NCBI GenBank assembly: GCA_018266295.1
Contig: JAFEAQ010000004.1
Coordinates: 372,001 to 436,000, forward strand
Length of the DNA stretch: 64,000 nucleotides
From: Bdellovibrionales bacterium
GTDB taxonomy: Bacteria > Bdellovibrionota > Bdellovibrionia > Bdellovibrionales > Bdellovibrionaceae
Reading direction: 5' to 3'
Position numbers and translations under genes: made by a program. The notes under the pieces were generated by a model. It searched no databases and had not been told where the DNA came from. It worked only from the letters and a program-made list of their open reading frames with translations. Numbering within the stretch: the stretch's first letter is position 1; every line of letters starts with the position of its first letter. Below, in pieces: positions 55,976-64,000 of the stretch.

Positions 55976-57052
55976 ATGTTTTCAAAACTTGCTGAAGTCG
56001 AATCCCGTTATGAGCAGGTAAATCTCCAACTGCAAAGGCCCGATATTGCCTCTGATCAGAAGCAATATCGCGCTTACATGAAAGAGTTGGCAGATCTTGA
56101 AAAGATCGTTGTGGTTTATCGTGACTACAAAACGAAAACTGCAAACTTGAAGGCCAGCAAAGAGTTGATGACGGCTGAGACCGACAACGAAATGCGTGAG
56201 CTCATCCGTGAAGAAATCAAAGAACTCGAAGCTGCGATCCCTGAGTTGGAACAGCAACTTAAGATCTTGTTGATTCCCAAAGATCCAAACGACGACAAGA
56301 ACATCATCCTCGAGGTCCGTGCGGGTGCCGGTGGTGATGAAGCTTCTTTGTTCTGCGATGAGCTTTTCCGCGCTTACGTGCACTATGCTTCTACCCAGGG
56401 TTGGAAAGTCGAAATGATGTCCTTCTCTGAAGGTAACGTGGGCGGCGCTAAAGAGGTGATCGCGACGATCTCCGGCACTTCTGTTTTCAGTAAATTGAAA
56501 TTCGAATCTGGTGTTCACCGCGTTCAACGTGTTCCTAAAACAGAAGCTGCGGGGCGTATTCATACTTCAACTGTAACCGTTGCGGTCATTCCTGAAGTTG
56601 AAATCAGTGACATCAAAGTCAACATGAACGACTTGCAGTTCGAGACGATGCGTTCACAAGGTTCTGGTGGTCAGTCGGTCAACAGAACTGAGTCTGCAGT
56701 CCGCGTTGTGCATATTCCAACCGGCCTTGATGTGAAGTGCCAAGAGGGTAAGTCACAGTCGTCCAATCGTGAGCGCGCAATTCAGATCCTTTACGCTAAA
56801 CTTCAGCAAATCGAAGATGAAAAGAACCGTAAGCAAGCTTCCGACGCTCGTCTTGAGCAAATCGGAACCGGAGACCGCTCTGAGCGTATCCGTACTTACA
56901 ACTTCCCTCAGACTCGCATCACGGACCACCGTATCGGTTTGACGATCCATCAGTTGGATTCAGTCATGGGCGGCGCATTTGAGTTGCTGATTGATCCACT
57001 CGTTGCTAACTTCCAAGCAGAGGCATTGAAACAACAGACCTCTGCAGGGTAA
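55976..57052 (+). CDS. prfA: Peptide chain release factor 1
   Basis: Class I release factor for UAA/UAG, 358 residues. The domain-3 GGQ motif reads [16 protein letters not shown]. The codon-recognition region includes [12 protein letters not shown] and the RF1-type tripeptide neighbourhood. The N-terminal helical domain begins [15 protein letters not shown]. The stop overlaps the prmC start by one base (TAATG), so the factor and the enzyme that methylates its GGQ glutamine are coupled. Confidence 0.95.
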   Translation: MFSKLAEVESRYEQVNLQLQRPDIASDQKQYRAYMKELADLEKIVVVYRDYKTKTANLKASKELMTAETDNEMRELIREEIKELEAAIPELEQQLKILLIPKDPNDDKNIILEVRAGAGGDEASLFCDELFRAYVHYASTQGWKVEMMSFSEGNVGGAKEVIATISGTSVFSKLKFESGVHRVQRVPKTEAAGRIHTSTVTVAVIPEVEISDIKVNMNDLQFETMRSQGSGGQSVNRTESAVRVVHIPTGLDVKCQEGKSQSSNRERAIQILYAKLQQIEDEKNRKQASDARLEQIGTGDRSERIRTYNFPQTRITDHRIGLTIHQLDSVMGGAFELLIDPLVANFQAEALKQQTSAG

Positions 57053-57933
57053 TGAAGCTAAAAGAAGTTCTGGATAAAACCACCCAATTCTTTAAAGAAA
57101 AAGGCATTGATTCTCCTCGTCTCGATGCCGAATTGCTTTTGGCGCATGGCCTGAAGCTTGAGCGCATGCAACTTTACCTCAAATTTGATCAACCTCTGGG
57201 GGATGCAGAACTTGCTGCGTGCCGCGAACTTGTTCGTCGTCGCGTTCAGGGCGAGCCTGTCGCTTATATCTTGGGTTCAAAATATTTCTTTGGTTATAAC
57301 TTTATCGTTAATTCTGCCGTGCTCATTCCACGTCCCGAGACGGAGCACATTGTTGAGTCAGCAATTGCATGGGCTCAAGATAAAGATGCCATCTATAGCA
57401 TTGTCGATTTGGGCTCCGGCTCTGGAGCAATCGGTCTGACGCTTCTTAAAAAACTTCCGAATGCAAAGCTTGTAGCAGTAGATACTTCTGAGAAGGCTCT
57501 TGAAGTCGCGAAAGCCAATGCTGAAGCCTTGGGAGTAGCAGATCGCGTCCGTTTCGCTCATAGCGATGCTGCGAACGTGGACCAGGTTCTGGCCACAGTA
57601 CGGGACTTTACGGGAGCAGCGGAAATTCACATCTTGGTTTCGAATCCGCCGTATATTGCGACGGACGATAAAGATGTTGAAGAAAACGTGAAAAAATTCG
57701 AACCAGAAATCGCTCTCTTCGCCCCTGAAAATGGGTTAAAGTTTCTCCTCGATTGGTCACAAAAATATGTTTCATTTCTCTCAGACAAAGCCATTGTTTT
57801 AATGGAAATGGGAATGTCTCAAGGACCAGCGATGAAAACTCACTTCGAGGGGTTAGGTGTTTTCAACAAAGTGGATGTCATCAAAGATCTTGCGAGTCTT
57901 GATCGCGTCATCAGAGGGGTAAAAAATGGATAA
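57052..57933 (+). CDS. prmC: Release factor glutamine methyltransferase PrmC
   Basis: SAM-dependent enzyme that methylates the GGQ glutamine of release factors, 293 residues. The N-terminal helical substrate domain contains DSPRLDAELLLAH, GEPVAYILGSKYFFGYNF and LIPRPETEH. The Rossmann part has IVDLGSGSGAIGLTLLKKLP (SAM loop) and the catalytic VSNPPYIAT (NPPY). It overlaps prfA by one base and murA by 8 bases. The order rpmE-prfA-prmC-murA is conserved in many bacteria. Confidence 0.95.
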   Translation: MKLKEVLDKTTQFFKEKGIDSPRLDAELLLAHGLKLERMQLYLKFDQPLGDAELAACRELVRRRVQGEPVAYILGSKYFFGYNFIVNSAVLIPRPETEHIVESAIAWAQDKDAIYSIVDLGSGSGAIGLTLLKKLPNAKLVAVDTSEKALEVAKANAEALGVADRVRFAHSDAANVDQVLATVRDFTGAAEIHILVSNPPYIATDDKDVEENVKKFEPEIALFAPENGLKFLLDWSQKYVSFLSDKAIVLMEMGMSQGPAMKTHFEGLGVFNKVDVIKDLASLDRVIRGVKNG

Positions 57934-59179
57934 GATGTTAGTAACAGGCGGAGCAAGCCTGCATGGAACTGTTCACACAAGTGGTGCAAAGAATGCGGCG
58001 TTACCAATCCTCTTCTCGACGCTCTTAGCTGAGGGTGAGCACGTATTCACAAACGTTCCTGATTTGAAAGACATCGAATCTACAGCGGCATTGCTTGAGA
58101 GCCTCGGTTGCGAGACTCGTCGTGATGGCAGTACTTTCCGTGTAAAAGTGAATAAGCTTCAATCCATCGAAGCACATTATGATCTCGTTCGTAAAATGAG
58201 AGCCAGCATTCTTTGCTTGGGTCCGATCCTCACGAAATACGGTGAGGCGGTTGTATCAATGCCTGGTGGTTGCGCGATCGGAACCCGTCCGATCGATTTG
58301 CATTTAGAAGGTATGAAAGCCCTCGGTGCTGAGATCACTTTGAAAGAAGGTTACGTTCACGCAGCCGCGAAGCGCTTGCAAGGTGGAACGATCCTTTTTG
58401 AAACCACCACTGTGGGTGGAACTGAAAATGTTATGATGGCGGCAACCCTTGCAAAGGGTAAAACCATTCTTGAAAACGCAGCGAAAGAACCAGAGATCGT
58501 TGATTTAGCAGAATACCTCATCAAGATGGGTGCGAAGATCACAGGTCACGGCACGAGCATCATCACGATCGAAGGTGTTGATCAGCTGAAGCCTGCAGAA
58601 CACTCCATTATGCCAGATCGTATCGAGGCAGGGACATTGTTGATCGCCGGTGCGATTACAAAAGGCGAAGTGACTGTTGAGAAGTGTGTTCCTGCTCACC
58701 TTGAGGCGTTGGTTCTCAAAATGCGCGAAGCCGGATTTAAAATTGAACAAGGTAAAACGTCACTTACTGTGATGAAGGCGAACTCTTGGGAAGCTGTGGA
58801 TATTACGACGGCTCCTCACCCGCTTTTCCCGACGGACTTGCAGGCTCAGTTCATGGCCTTGATGACAGTTGCTAATGGTACGAGCGTTATCAGTGAAACG
58901 ATTTTTGAAAATCGCTTCATGCACGTTCAAGAATTGATTCGCTTAGGCGCGGATATCACACCGAAAACTCGTGTGGCCGTTGTTCGCGGAAAGCCTGATG
59001 GTTTGACGGCAGCTCCGGTGATGGCGACGGACTTGCGTGCGAGTGCTTCGTTGGTGCTTGCTGGCTTGGTCGCTAAGGGCGACACGACCGTCGGTCGTAT
59101 CTATCACTTGGATCGCGGTTACGAAAATCTTGAGGCGAAACTGCAAAGCTTGGGCGCGAAGATTAAGCGCGTTGAGTAG
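57926..59179 (+). CDS. murA: UDP-N-acetylglucosamine 1-carboxyvinyltransferase MurA
   Basis: First committed enzyme of peptidoglycan synthesis, which transfers enolpyruvate from PEP, 417 residues. It begins MLVTGGASLHGTVHTSGAKNAALPI-type (read as GGASLHGTVHTSGAKN and AALPILFSTLL). The fosfomycin-target cysteine is Cys116 in GGCAIGTRPIDLHL. Later motifs are HPLFPTDLQAQFMAL and YHLDRGYENLEAKL. The fosfomycin-binding Cys is retained, so the enzyme should be sensitive in principle. A structured RNA region starts directly after the stop. Confidence 0.96.
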   Translation: MDKMLVTGGASLHGTVHTSGAKNAALPILFSTLLAEGEHVFTNVPDLKDIESTAALLESLGCETRRDGSTFRVKVNKLQSIEAHYDLVRKMRASILCLGPILTKYGEAVVSMPGGCAIGTRPIDLHLEGMKALGAEITLKEGYVHAAAKRLQGGTILFETTTVGGTENVMMAATLAKGKTILENAAKEPEIVDLAEYLIKMGAKITGHGTSIITIEGVDQLKPAEHSIMPDRIEAGTLLIAGAITKGEVTVEKCVPAHLEALVLKMREAGFKIEQGKTSLTVMKANSWEAVDITTAPHPLFPTDLQAQFMALMTVANGTSVISETIFENRFMHVQELIRLGADITPKTRVAVVRGKPDGLTAAPVMATDLRASASLVLAGLVAKGDTTVGRIYHLDRGYENLEAKLQSLGAKIKRVE

Positions 59180-59265
59180 AGGTCCGCAGGGGTCTCTGCA
59201 TCCTGACAATCGAGGACTCTGTCCTCGAGCTCCTGCTGCTGACGGACGTCGTGTCCGTCAGACCT
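59180..59265 (+). other. Three-hairpin RNA structure in the murA 3' region
   Basis: Starting at the base after the murA stop, three hairpins follow: GCAG/CTGC (59186-59189/59196-59199), an 8-bp stem TCGAGGAC/GTCCTCGA (59210-59217/59221-59228, loop TCT) and a 9-bp stem CTGACGGAC/GTCCGTCAG (59239-59247/59253-59261). AGGT (59180-59183) and ACCT (59262-59265) can close them as an outer stem. No T-run follows, so a simple terminator is unlikely. Rho protection, an mRNA 3' stabiliser or an sRNA are options. Confidence 0.5.
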
Positions 59266-59370
59266 TTGTATCTTTAGGACAATAGAAATAACTTTGAGTA
59301 CATTTTGAAATGGCGATGTGTTTGCGAATCGGCTGATTTGCCGGCTCTGTTATTCCGTGAATTCCGGGCA

Positions 59371-59410
59371 AAAAAAAGCCTCGTTGGGAGGGGGTCCTTT
59401 CGAGGCTTTT
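59371..59410 (-). terminator. Minus-strand hairpin 1 with C-rich loop
   Basis: AAAAGCCTCG (59374-59383) pairs with CGAGGCTTTT (59401-59410). On the minus strand it is followed by TTTTTT, so it works as a terminator in that direction. The 17-base loop holds minus-strand GGACCCCCTCCC. A shorter T-run makes it weaker on the plus strand. Confidence 0.75.
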
Positions 59411-59419
59411 GAAGGGATT

Positions 59420-59459
59420 AAAAAAAATGTCCCAGTCCGGAGGGGGTGGACTGAGACAT
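59420..59459 (-). terminator. Minus-strand hairpin 2 with loop ACCCCCTCC
   Basis: Bases 59427-59438 and 59448-59459 pair (11 of 12 positions). The minus-strand loop is ACCCCCTCC, followed by TTTTTTT. It lies directly behind the small secreted ORF and 10 bases before hairpin 1 in the minus direction. Confidence 0.75.
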
Positions 59460-59474
59460 CCAATGGTATCGAAG

Positions 59475-59684
59475 TTATTTACTAACTTCTCTAGTACCGA
59501 AACTTAGCTTCGTCTTGCAAGGCCCGTTGGCACCAAAACCAGGGAGGGGGTCCACAGTGATTGGCTGAATAACGGGTCCCGCAGGACGTTTAGGCTCAAA
59601 AACAATCTGGGATTCAGCGCGCGACACAGCAGAGATTGCTAGAACTGCCAAGATGTAGAGTGCTATGAGTGCGTTGCGAATCAT
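59475..59684 (-). CDS. Tiny secreted protein upstream of two C-rich-loop hairpins
   Basis: A 69-residue ORF, MIRNALIALYILAVLAISAV, with signal-peptide cleavage expected after SRA. The mature peptide of about 47 residues is Pro-rich (EPKRPAGPVIQPITVDPLPG) with one cysteine (NGPCKTKL). GGGAGAG precedes ATG 59684. The codons for DPLP contain the same 12-mer GGACCCCCTCCC found in the first downstream hairpin. The ORF could be translated, or it may mainly serve as the 5' part of an RNA, as with small ORFs before cuckoo-type sRNAs. The family is not recognised. Confidence 0.55.
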   Translation of the reverse strand: MIRNALIALYILAVLAISAVSRAESQIVFEPKRPAGPVIQPITVDPLPGFGANGPCKTKLSFGTREVSK

Positions 59685-59925
59685 TAAAGTTCTCTCCCAG
59701 TACAAACTCCTTAAAGCAACTCGCGTGCCAAAGGTTTTGACAGCTCAAAGTTCATTAAATTCAGTTTCAGATGAAAAACCACTAACTAAACTCATGAAAA
59801 GTAATTCCAGAATGGGTTTGGTGATTCCAATTTGGGACCTAAGTCTAAAGACTTTTGTAGGGACCTTTTCAGGAACTCAGCAGATGCTAGGCCGCGGCTA
59901 AAAAGCGAAATATAATCAACTATCT

Positions 59926-62793
59926 ATGACGCGCGTTCAAATCCACTGGATCGTAAAAACCACCGCAGGCCAAACCAAAGGGCCTTACACTACCGAAGCA
60001 CTCATGAAGCTGATTGGTGAAGGCGTTTTTTCTGGTTCTGAAATGGTGGCGCGTTATCCCGGCGGTCAATGGACTCTGCTGTCTCAGGAAACACAGTTTT
60101 ATGACAAATTGCTCGAGGCTCTCGAGAGTTCTGTAGAACCTGTTCCTAGTAAGGGCAATAACGAGAACGCTGAAACCATTGTGGGACCGGTGCCTGAGCA
60201 TTTAAAAAACCCGCAAGGTTCGCGCCCACTTTTGGAAAAAACAAATGTGACAGGTGGCAGTGCGGTTCCTCAGCACGCGAACACCGTGAAGGCTCATGCA
60301 ACTCCGGCGAAGGCATCTTCAAAACCGGCTGAGCCTGCAGTGATCGAGCTTAAGAACATTGCTCAAGTGACAAAGAAAGAACTCGCAAAGAGCGCAAAGT
60401 TGCCATTGATCTTGGTGGCCGCGGCGTTGCTTTTGGTTGTGTATGTGCTTTTGCCGGATGGACCTGACAGCGGCGAGAAGATCAGCTTGATCGCACCGAA
60501 AAAAGGTTCCGCAGCAATGAGTGATCAGCAGGCGAAAGAAAAATACGCGGCTGCGATTGCTGCGATTGAGGCCGATACTATTGAATCATACCTGGTTGCC
60601 CAGAATCACTTGGTATCCGTGGTTGAAGGGGCGCCGTCGAATCTCGAAGTTCGCGGTTTGTTGTGTTTGGTTTATAAAGAGCTCTGGCCGTATGCGAAGC
60701 AAGATGCCAATGACATTCGTACGATCTCAAGCGTGACTCAGTCGACGCGTGCGTTGAATGCCGTTGGTCTATACGGAAATATCTGTGAAGTCGTGAATCT
60801 TGAAACTTCAGGCCACTACAAAGAGGCTCGCGGTGTTGTAGAGTCTGCGCTGGAAAATGCGGACCACTTCTCGCTCCTGCCGGTATTGTATGAATTCAAG
60901 GCGGAGTTGCTCGAAGCGGACAAAGATTATCTGAACGCCAATCCTTATTATGAAAAGTCGGCTCAGCTTTGGGAAAAATGGCTTCGTCCTCAAGTCAAAG
61001 CGGGCGTGATGGCGGCGGTTCAGAATCAAGGACCGAAAGCTTCGCAGTATTTCCGCGGAGTACTTGAGAAAAATCCAAATCATCGCGAGGCAAAGATTCG
61101 CCAAGGGATCTTGGAGTTCCGCGCATTTAAGCAAGAGGATAATGCGTTTAAATATTTAAAATCGGCAATGAGCTCCCAAGCCCGCGTGCAAAGAGATCTC
61201 GAGGCCGAAGGATATTTTGTTTTGGCCGAGCTTTACTTGAATAAAAGCGAAAAGAGTTCAGCGCTTGATGCCGCCCAACACGCCTATCGCCTAAGTCCGA
61301 ATACGACTCAGTACAAGCAGCTTGTAGTACGCCTCGGTGGCTCTGATCGCATCAAGGAAAAGTCTTCGAATAGCGAGATGATGTTCGTTGGGGATCAGTA
61401 TGCTCGTACGGGCGATTGCCTGGCGGCGCAAGCGGAGTATAAAGCTGCGTTTGAGATGGATCCAAAGAACGGCATGGCGGCTGTGAAAGCTGCGAAATGC
61501 TTGTGGCAACTGAATCAAAGTTTTGAGGCTGTCGAGTGGCTGACAAAAGCGACGAAGGCTGAGCCGAATCTGATTACAGCTTATGTGTTGCAGGCTGATT
61601 ACATGTCTCAGCGCTATAATTTTATCGGTGCAGCAAACGCACTGACGGCGGCAGCGAGAATTTCGCCGAACAACTATGAGGTTCTTCGTGGCATGGCTTT
61701 GATGGAGTTCCGTCGCGGCAATATGCAGGGTTCAATCAATTTTGCTCAGCGAGCGTTACGGGCGTATGATGCTGATATTGAGACCTACACCCTGCTCGCG
61801 AAATCGAATGCGGCACTATATTCTTCAACGATTGCGGCGACCAAAAAAGATATTGATGCCCGTGAAACTTATCAGCGGGATGCTCTTCGTTTTGCCACGA
61901 AGGCGGTTGAGATCGATAACACCAATACTGAAGCGCAAGTGACTTACGCGAAAGTGATGGCGCAAATTAACGGCGTGGATTCCGGTGTGAATTACGTGAA
62001 AGAGTTGATTAAGAAATATTCTTACTCGACAGAATACCGAATCGCGCTGGCTGAGATCTATCGTGCGGATGAAAAGTATTCGCAAGCTCAGGAATTTTAT
62101 GAGCAAGTGACCGAGGCAGATCCCCGCAATAAGAAAGCCTTCATCGGCTTAGGCGAATGTTATAAAGCATCTGGTCTAGATAAGCAGGCTTTAAAGGCCT
62201 TTTTGTCGGCGGCGGTTTTAGATCCGTCGGATGGCGAAGCTCTGTTCCAGGCGGCGAAGTTGCAGCTTGAAACCAACGAGTACGAAAAGGCCATCGCGCA
62301 ATTTAAACGGGTTCAGTCGATTAATCCGAACTTCCCGCGCACTTATTACTATATCGGCAAAGCCGCGGTGCTTGCTGGTAACTACAACATGGCGCTGGAA
62401 GCGATTAAAAGAGAGAAGCAGGACAACCCGAACTTAGCCGACAGTTATTTGTTGGCCGGGGAAATCTATGCGGCCAAGAAGCAATTTGCTGAGTGTGCGG
62501 CGGAGTATTCTCAGTCGATGAAGCTCAGATCCCAAGGGGCGGATACTTATGTGAAAGCCGCTCAGTGTTATCGCCTGTCTGGGTCTGTCGATATTGCTCA
62601 AGATTTGCTATCTATGGCATCAAGCCGCGAGTCGGGCTATGCTGATATATATAAAGAGCAAGGCGCGATTTATGAAGTGCGTGGAGACATTCGGGCAGCC
62701 GTTCAGTCTTACAATAAATACTTAGCGCTCTCGCCAAATGCTCCGGATCGTGCTGAAATTGAAAATCGCATCAACCGAATTGGTGGCGGTTAA
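59926..62793 (+). CDS. Large TPR protein with GYF_2-like N-terminal domain
   Basis: A 955-residue protein. Residues 5-60 (HWIVKTTAGQTKGPYTTEAL to GGQWTLLSQ) match the GYF_2/DUF4339 pattern W-x-x-G-P-x-T-x-x-x-L. A Pro/Ala linker follows, then one membrane helix (LPLILVAAALLLVVYVLLP, about 159-177) and about 750 residues of tetratricopeptide repeats (for example QAQEFYEQVTEADPRNKKAFIGL and EKAIAQFKRVQSINPNFPRT). The likely topology is a cytosolic GYF domain with TPRs in the periplasm. ATG 59926 has no good Shine-Dalgarno sequence. Possible roles are assembly of an envelope machine; no partner is visible. Confidence 0.8.
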   Translation: MTRVQIHWIVKTTAGQTKGPYTTEALMKLIGEGVFSGSEMVARYPGGQWTLLSQETQFYDKLLEALESSVEPVPSKGNNENAETIVGPVPEHLKNPQGSRPLLEKTNVTGGSAVPQHANTVKAHATPAKASSKPAEPAVIELKNIAQVTKKELAKSAKLPLILVAAALLLVVYVLLPDGPDSGEKISLIAPKKGSAAMSDQQAKEKYAAAIAAIEADTIESYLVAQNHLVSVVEGAPSNLEVRGLLCLVYKELWPYAKQDANDIRTISSVTQSTRALNAVGLYGNICEVVNLETSGHYKEARGVVESALENADHFSLLPVLYEFKAELLEADKDYLNANPYYEKSAQLWEKWLRPQVKAGVMAAVQNQGPKASQYFRGVLEKNPNHREAKIRQGILEFRAFKQEDNAFKYLKSAMSSQARVQRDLEAEGYFVLAELYLNKSEKSSALDAAQHAYRLSPNTTQYKQLVVRLGGSDRIKEKSSNSEMMFVGDQYARTGDCLAAQAEYKAAFEMDPKNGMAAVKAAKCLWQLNQSFEAVEWLTKATKAEPNLITAYVLQADYMSQRYNFIGAANALTAAARISPNNYEVLRGMALMEFRRGNMQGSINFAQRALRAYDADIETYTLLAKSNAALYSSTIAATKKDIDARETYQRDALRFATKAVEIDNTNTEAQVTYAKVMAQINGVDSGVNYVKELIKKYSYSTEYRIALAEIYRADEKYSQAQEFYEQVTEADPRNKKAFIGLGECYKASGLDKQALKAFLSAAVLDPSDGEALFQAAKLQLETNEYEKAIAQFKRVQSINPNFPRTYYYIGKAAVLAGNYNMALEAIKREKQDNPNLADSYLLAGEIYAAKKQFAECAAEYSQSMKLRSQGADTYVKAAQCYRLSGSVDIAQDLLSMASSRESGYADIYKEQGAIYEVRGDIRAAVQSYNKYLALSPNAPDRAEIENRINRIGGG

Positions 62794-62803
62794 AGGGGAA
62801 AAC

Positions 62804-63112
62804 ATGGGGATCTCAGATAAAATGCAGGGTTTTTCGACCAATGTTCAAGATGGAGTGAAAACTTCGTCGGTGTCCTTGATCTGCCTCACCCTTCGTGTGC
62901 TGACTGGATTTATGCTGGGTCTAACGCTGGCGTTGATTGGCCAAGAGCTGATTGGCTATGGAACTCTGGCGCTGGTTTTCATGATGGTGGTTGTGATGGG
63001 CTTGGTGCTCAAGACGACATCGGGATGGAACATTGGCAAAATCCTCATTTTAGATCTCATTCTCGTCCTTGTGGCTATGCTCCTCAGGATGTATATTCTC
63101 GTCGCTCCGTAA
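62804..63112 (+). CDS. Small polytopic membrane protein, function unknown
   Basis: A 102-residue protein that starts at ATG 62804 with AAAGGGG upstream; an open frame from 62738 overlaps the TPR gene. After a short polar N terminus (MGISDKMQGFSTNVQDGVKT) come three membrane helices (SVSLICLTLRVLTGFMLGLTLALIG, read in parts; TLALVFMMVVVMGLVL; ILILDLILVLVAMLLRMYILV). It lies 10 bases after the TPR gene and 18 bases before serS. It may assist the TPR protein in the membrane, but this is a guess. Confidence 0.7.
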   Translation: MGISDKMQGFSTNVQDGVKTSSVSLICLTLRVLTGFMLGLTLALIGQELIGYGTLALVFMMVVVMGLVLKTTSGWNIGKILILDLILVLVAMLLRMYILVAP

Positions 63113-63130
63113 TTTAGAAAGGACTGCAAC

Positions 63131-64000
63131 ATGATCGACATTAAACTTCTCGAGAAAAAAGCCGAGAACGGCCCTAGCTATTTTGATGAATACAAGCAAT
63201 CCCTTTTGAATCGCGGCGCTTCGGCAGAAGTGCTTGAGCAAATCGTTGAGCTCAATAAAAAACGCCGTGAGATGATCACCATTGCTGAGAGCGAAAAAGC
63301 AAAACAGAACAAACTCAGTGGTGAAATCGGCAAACTCAAGCGCGAAGGTGGCGACGTTTCTACGATCATGGCTGAGGTTGAAAAACTTAAGGGTACAGTG
63401 AAGGATCTCGAGGCGAAAGCGGCCGAGATCGACTTGCAAGTGACGAACATTGCTTTGACGATGCCGAATAAGCCGAACAGCTCTGTGCCGGTGGGTGCTT
63501 CTGAAAAAGAAAACAAAGTGATGAAAACTTGGGGAACGCCTCCGACTTTCGGGTTCAAAGTAAAAGAACACTGGGAGTTGGGTGAAAGCCTCGACATCAT
63601 TGATTTTGAACGTGCTGGTAAAACCACGGGAACTCGCTTTGCCTTCTTGAAAGGTGCGGCGGCTCAGATGGAACGTGCTTTGATCCAATTCATGATGGAT
63701 ATGCACTCTACGAAGCATGGTTATACTGAGATGATTCCGCCGTTCATGGTGAACAGCAATAGCTTGCTGGGAACAGGTCAGTTTCCGAAGTTTAAAGAGG
63801 ACGTCTTTAATTTGTCTGGGACGGATTTATACCTGATTCCGACAGCGGAAGTGCCGGTGACGAATTACTATAATAATGAGATTTTGAATGAAACCGATCT
63901 TCCTAAGAGCTTCTGTGCTTACTCTCCGTGCTTCCGTTCTGAAGCCGGCAGTGCCGGTCGAGACACCAAGGGTTTGATCCGTCAGCATCAGTTCGACAAG
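63131..64000 (+). CDS. serS: Seryl-tRNA synthetase, N-terminal part
   Basis: The frame runs to the window edge (290 residues visible of about 425). It starts MIDIKLLEKKAENGPSYFDE, with AAAGGA upstream. The N-terminal tRNA-binding coiled coil is followed by class II core motifs: TTGTRFAFLKGAAAQMERAL (motif 1 region), YTEMIPPFMVN, GTGQFPKFKEDVF, PTAEVPVTNYYNNEIL and motif 2 with FRSEAGSAGRDTKGLIRQH. It charges tRNA-Ser, and also selenocysteine tRNA if present. The C-terminal motif 3 lies outside the window. Confidence 0.95.
   Translation, partial: MIDIKLLEKKAENGPSYFDEYKQSLLNRGASAEVLEQIVELNKKRREMITIAESEKAKQNKLSGEIGKLKREGGDVSTIMAEVEKLKGTVKDLEAKAAEIDLQVTNIALTMPNKPNSSVPVGASEKENKVMKTWGTPPTFGFKVKEHWELGESLDIIDFERAGKTTGTRFAFLKGAAAQMERALIQFMMDMHSTKHGYTEMIPPFMVNSNSLLGTGQFPKFKEDVFNLSGTDLYLIPTAEVPVTNYYNNEILNETDLPKSFCAYSPCFRSEAGSAGRDTKGLIRQHQFDK

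Noticed and set aside
59180-59265. tRNA or tmRNA-like gene at the three-hairpin fold
   Set aside because: The arms do not have tRNA lengths, there is no T-loop consensus and no acceptor stem of 7 bp. It is kept only as an unnamed RNA structure.
59371-59459. CRISPR repeat pair
   Set aside because: Only two hairpins with different stems share a loop sequence; there are no equal repeats with regular spacers and no cas genes.
59665-59901. 78-codon plus-strand frame between the small secreted ORF and the TPR gene
   Set aside because: No ribosome-binding site, no signal or domain, and it overlaps the promoter region of the divergent genes.

Overview
The window looks like chromosomal DNA next to the replication origin of a Bdellovibrio-type predator (Bdellovibrionota). 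The evidence is the order recF(end)-gyrB-gyrA, many small lipoproteins and secreted proteins without close relatives that I recognise, and a 64-residue histone-fold gene (42921-43115). That gene matches the bacterial histone family whose best known member is Bd0055/HBb of Bdellovibrio bacteriovorus. The species cannot be fixed from the sequence. I see no rRNA, tRNA, CRISPR array, insertion sequence or prophage. This is a dense, ordinary core region with short intergenic gaps, and both ends cut through genes (recF at the left, serS at the right).

Layout. 1-7660 (+): recF end, gyrB, gyrA, a TPR lipoprotein, then a partial F0 ATP synthase cluster (two small accessory membrane genes, atpB, atpE), closed by a terminator. 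7790-15394 (-): one long run that reads etfB, etfA, an acyltransferase-like protein, three tandem parvulin-type PPIases, pdxA and a phosphohexomutase. 15563-18974 (+): sdhCAB. 19133-21137: a small unknown gene and a secreted subtilase. 21223-22800 (-): an alpha/beta hydrolase and an FHA protein. 22946-24852 (+): rpsF, a membrane protein and rplI, preceded by an RNA leader that resembles the S6:S18 autoregulatory element. 25027-27215: small secreted proteins. 27280-29821 (-): dnaB, fis and queE. 29926-38048 (+): ftsK, secreted proteins, lptM-dapF-dapA-dapB, a decayed HPPK-like gene, transaldolase and a lipoprotein. 38098-46190: a large secreted protein, murD, a membrane-linked metallophosphoesterase, the histone gene, a GNAT enzyme and ligA. 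46279-50820 (+): gatCAB, a Ppx/GppA phosphatase and a DUF192 protein. 50948-54864: a LysM/polyproline lipoprotein, PilZ (-) and rho. 55053-59179 (+): cupin, L31B, prfA, prmC and murA. 59180-64000: a structured non-coding stretch, a tiny secreted ORF followed by two C-rich-loop hairpins, a 955-residue TPR protein, a small membrane protein and the start of serS.

How the parts work together. Most genes serve replication and topology (gyrase, DnaB, LigA, FtsK, Fis, histone), translation (S6, L9, L31B, RF1, PrmC, GatCAB, SerRS, QueE), respiration (ETF, SDH, F0), envelope building (DapABF, MurA, MurD, PPIases, LptM) and termination (Rho). The points most worth following up are the histone gene; the S6:S18-like leader in an operon that has lost rpsR; the tandem C-rich-loop hairpins behind a small ORF, which recall alphaproteobacterial 'cuckoo' sRNAs; the HPPK-like protein without catalytic aspartates; and the c-subunit that carries both a signal peptide and sodium-type ligands.

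Limits. All family assignments rest on motifs read by eye, and no database search was run. Starts were moved to internal codons where a Shine-Dalgarno sequence or signal peptide favoured them.
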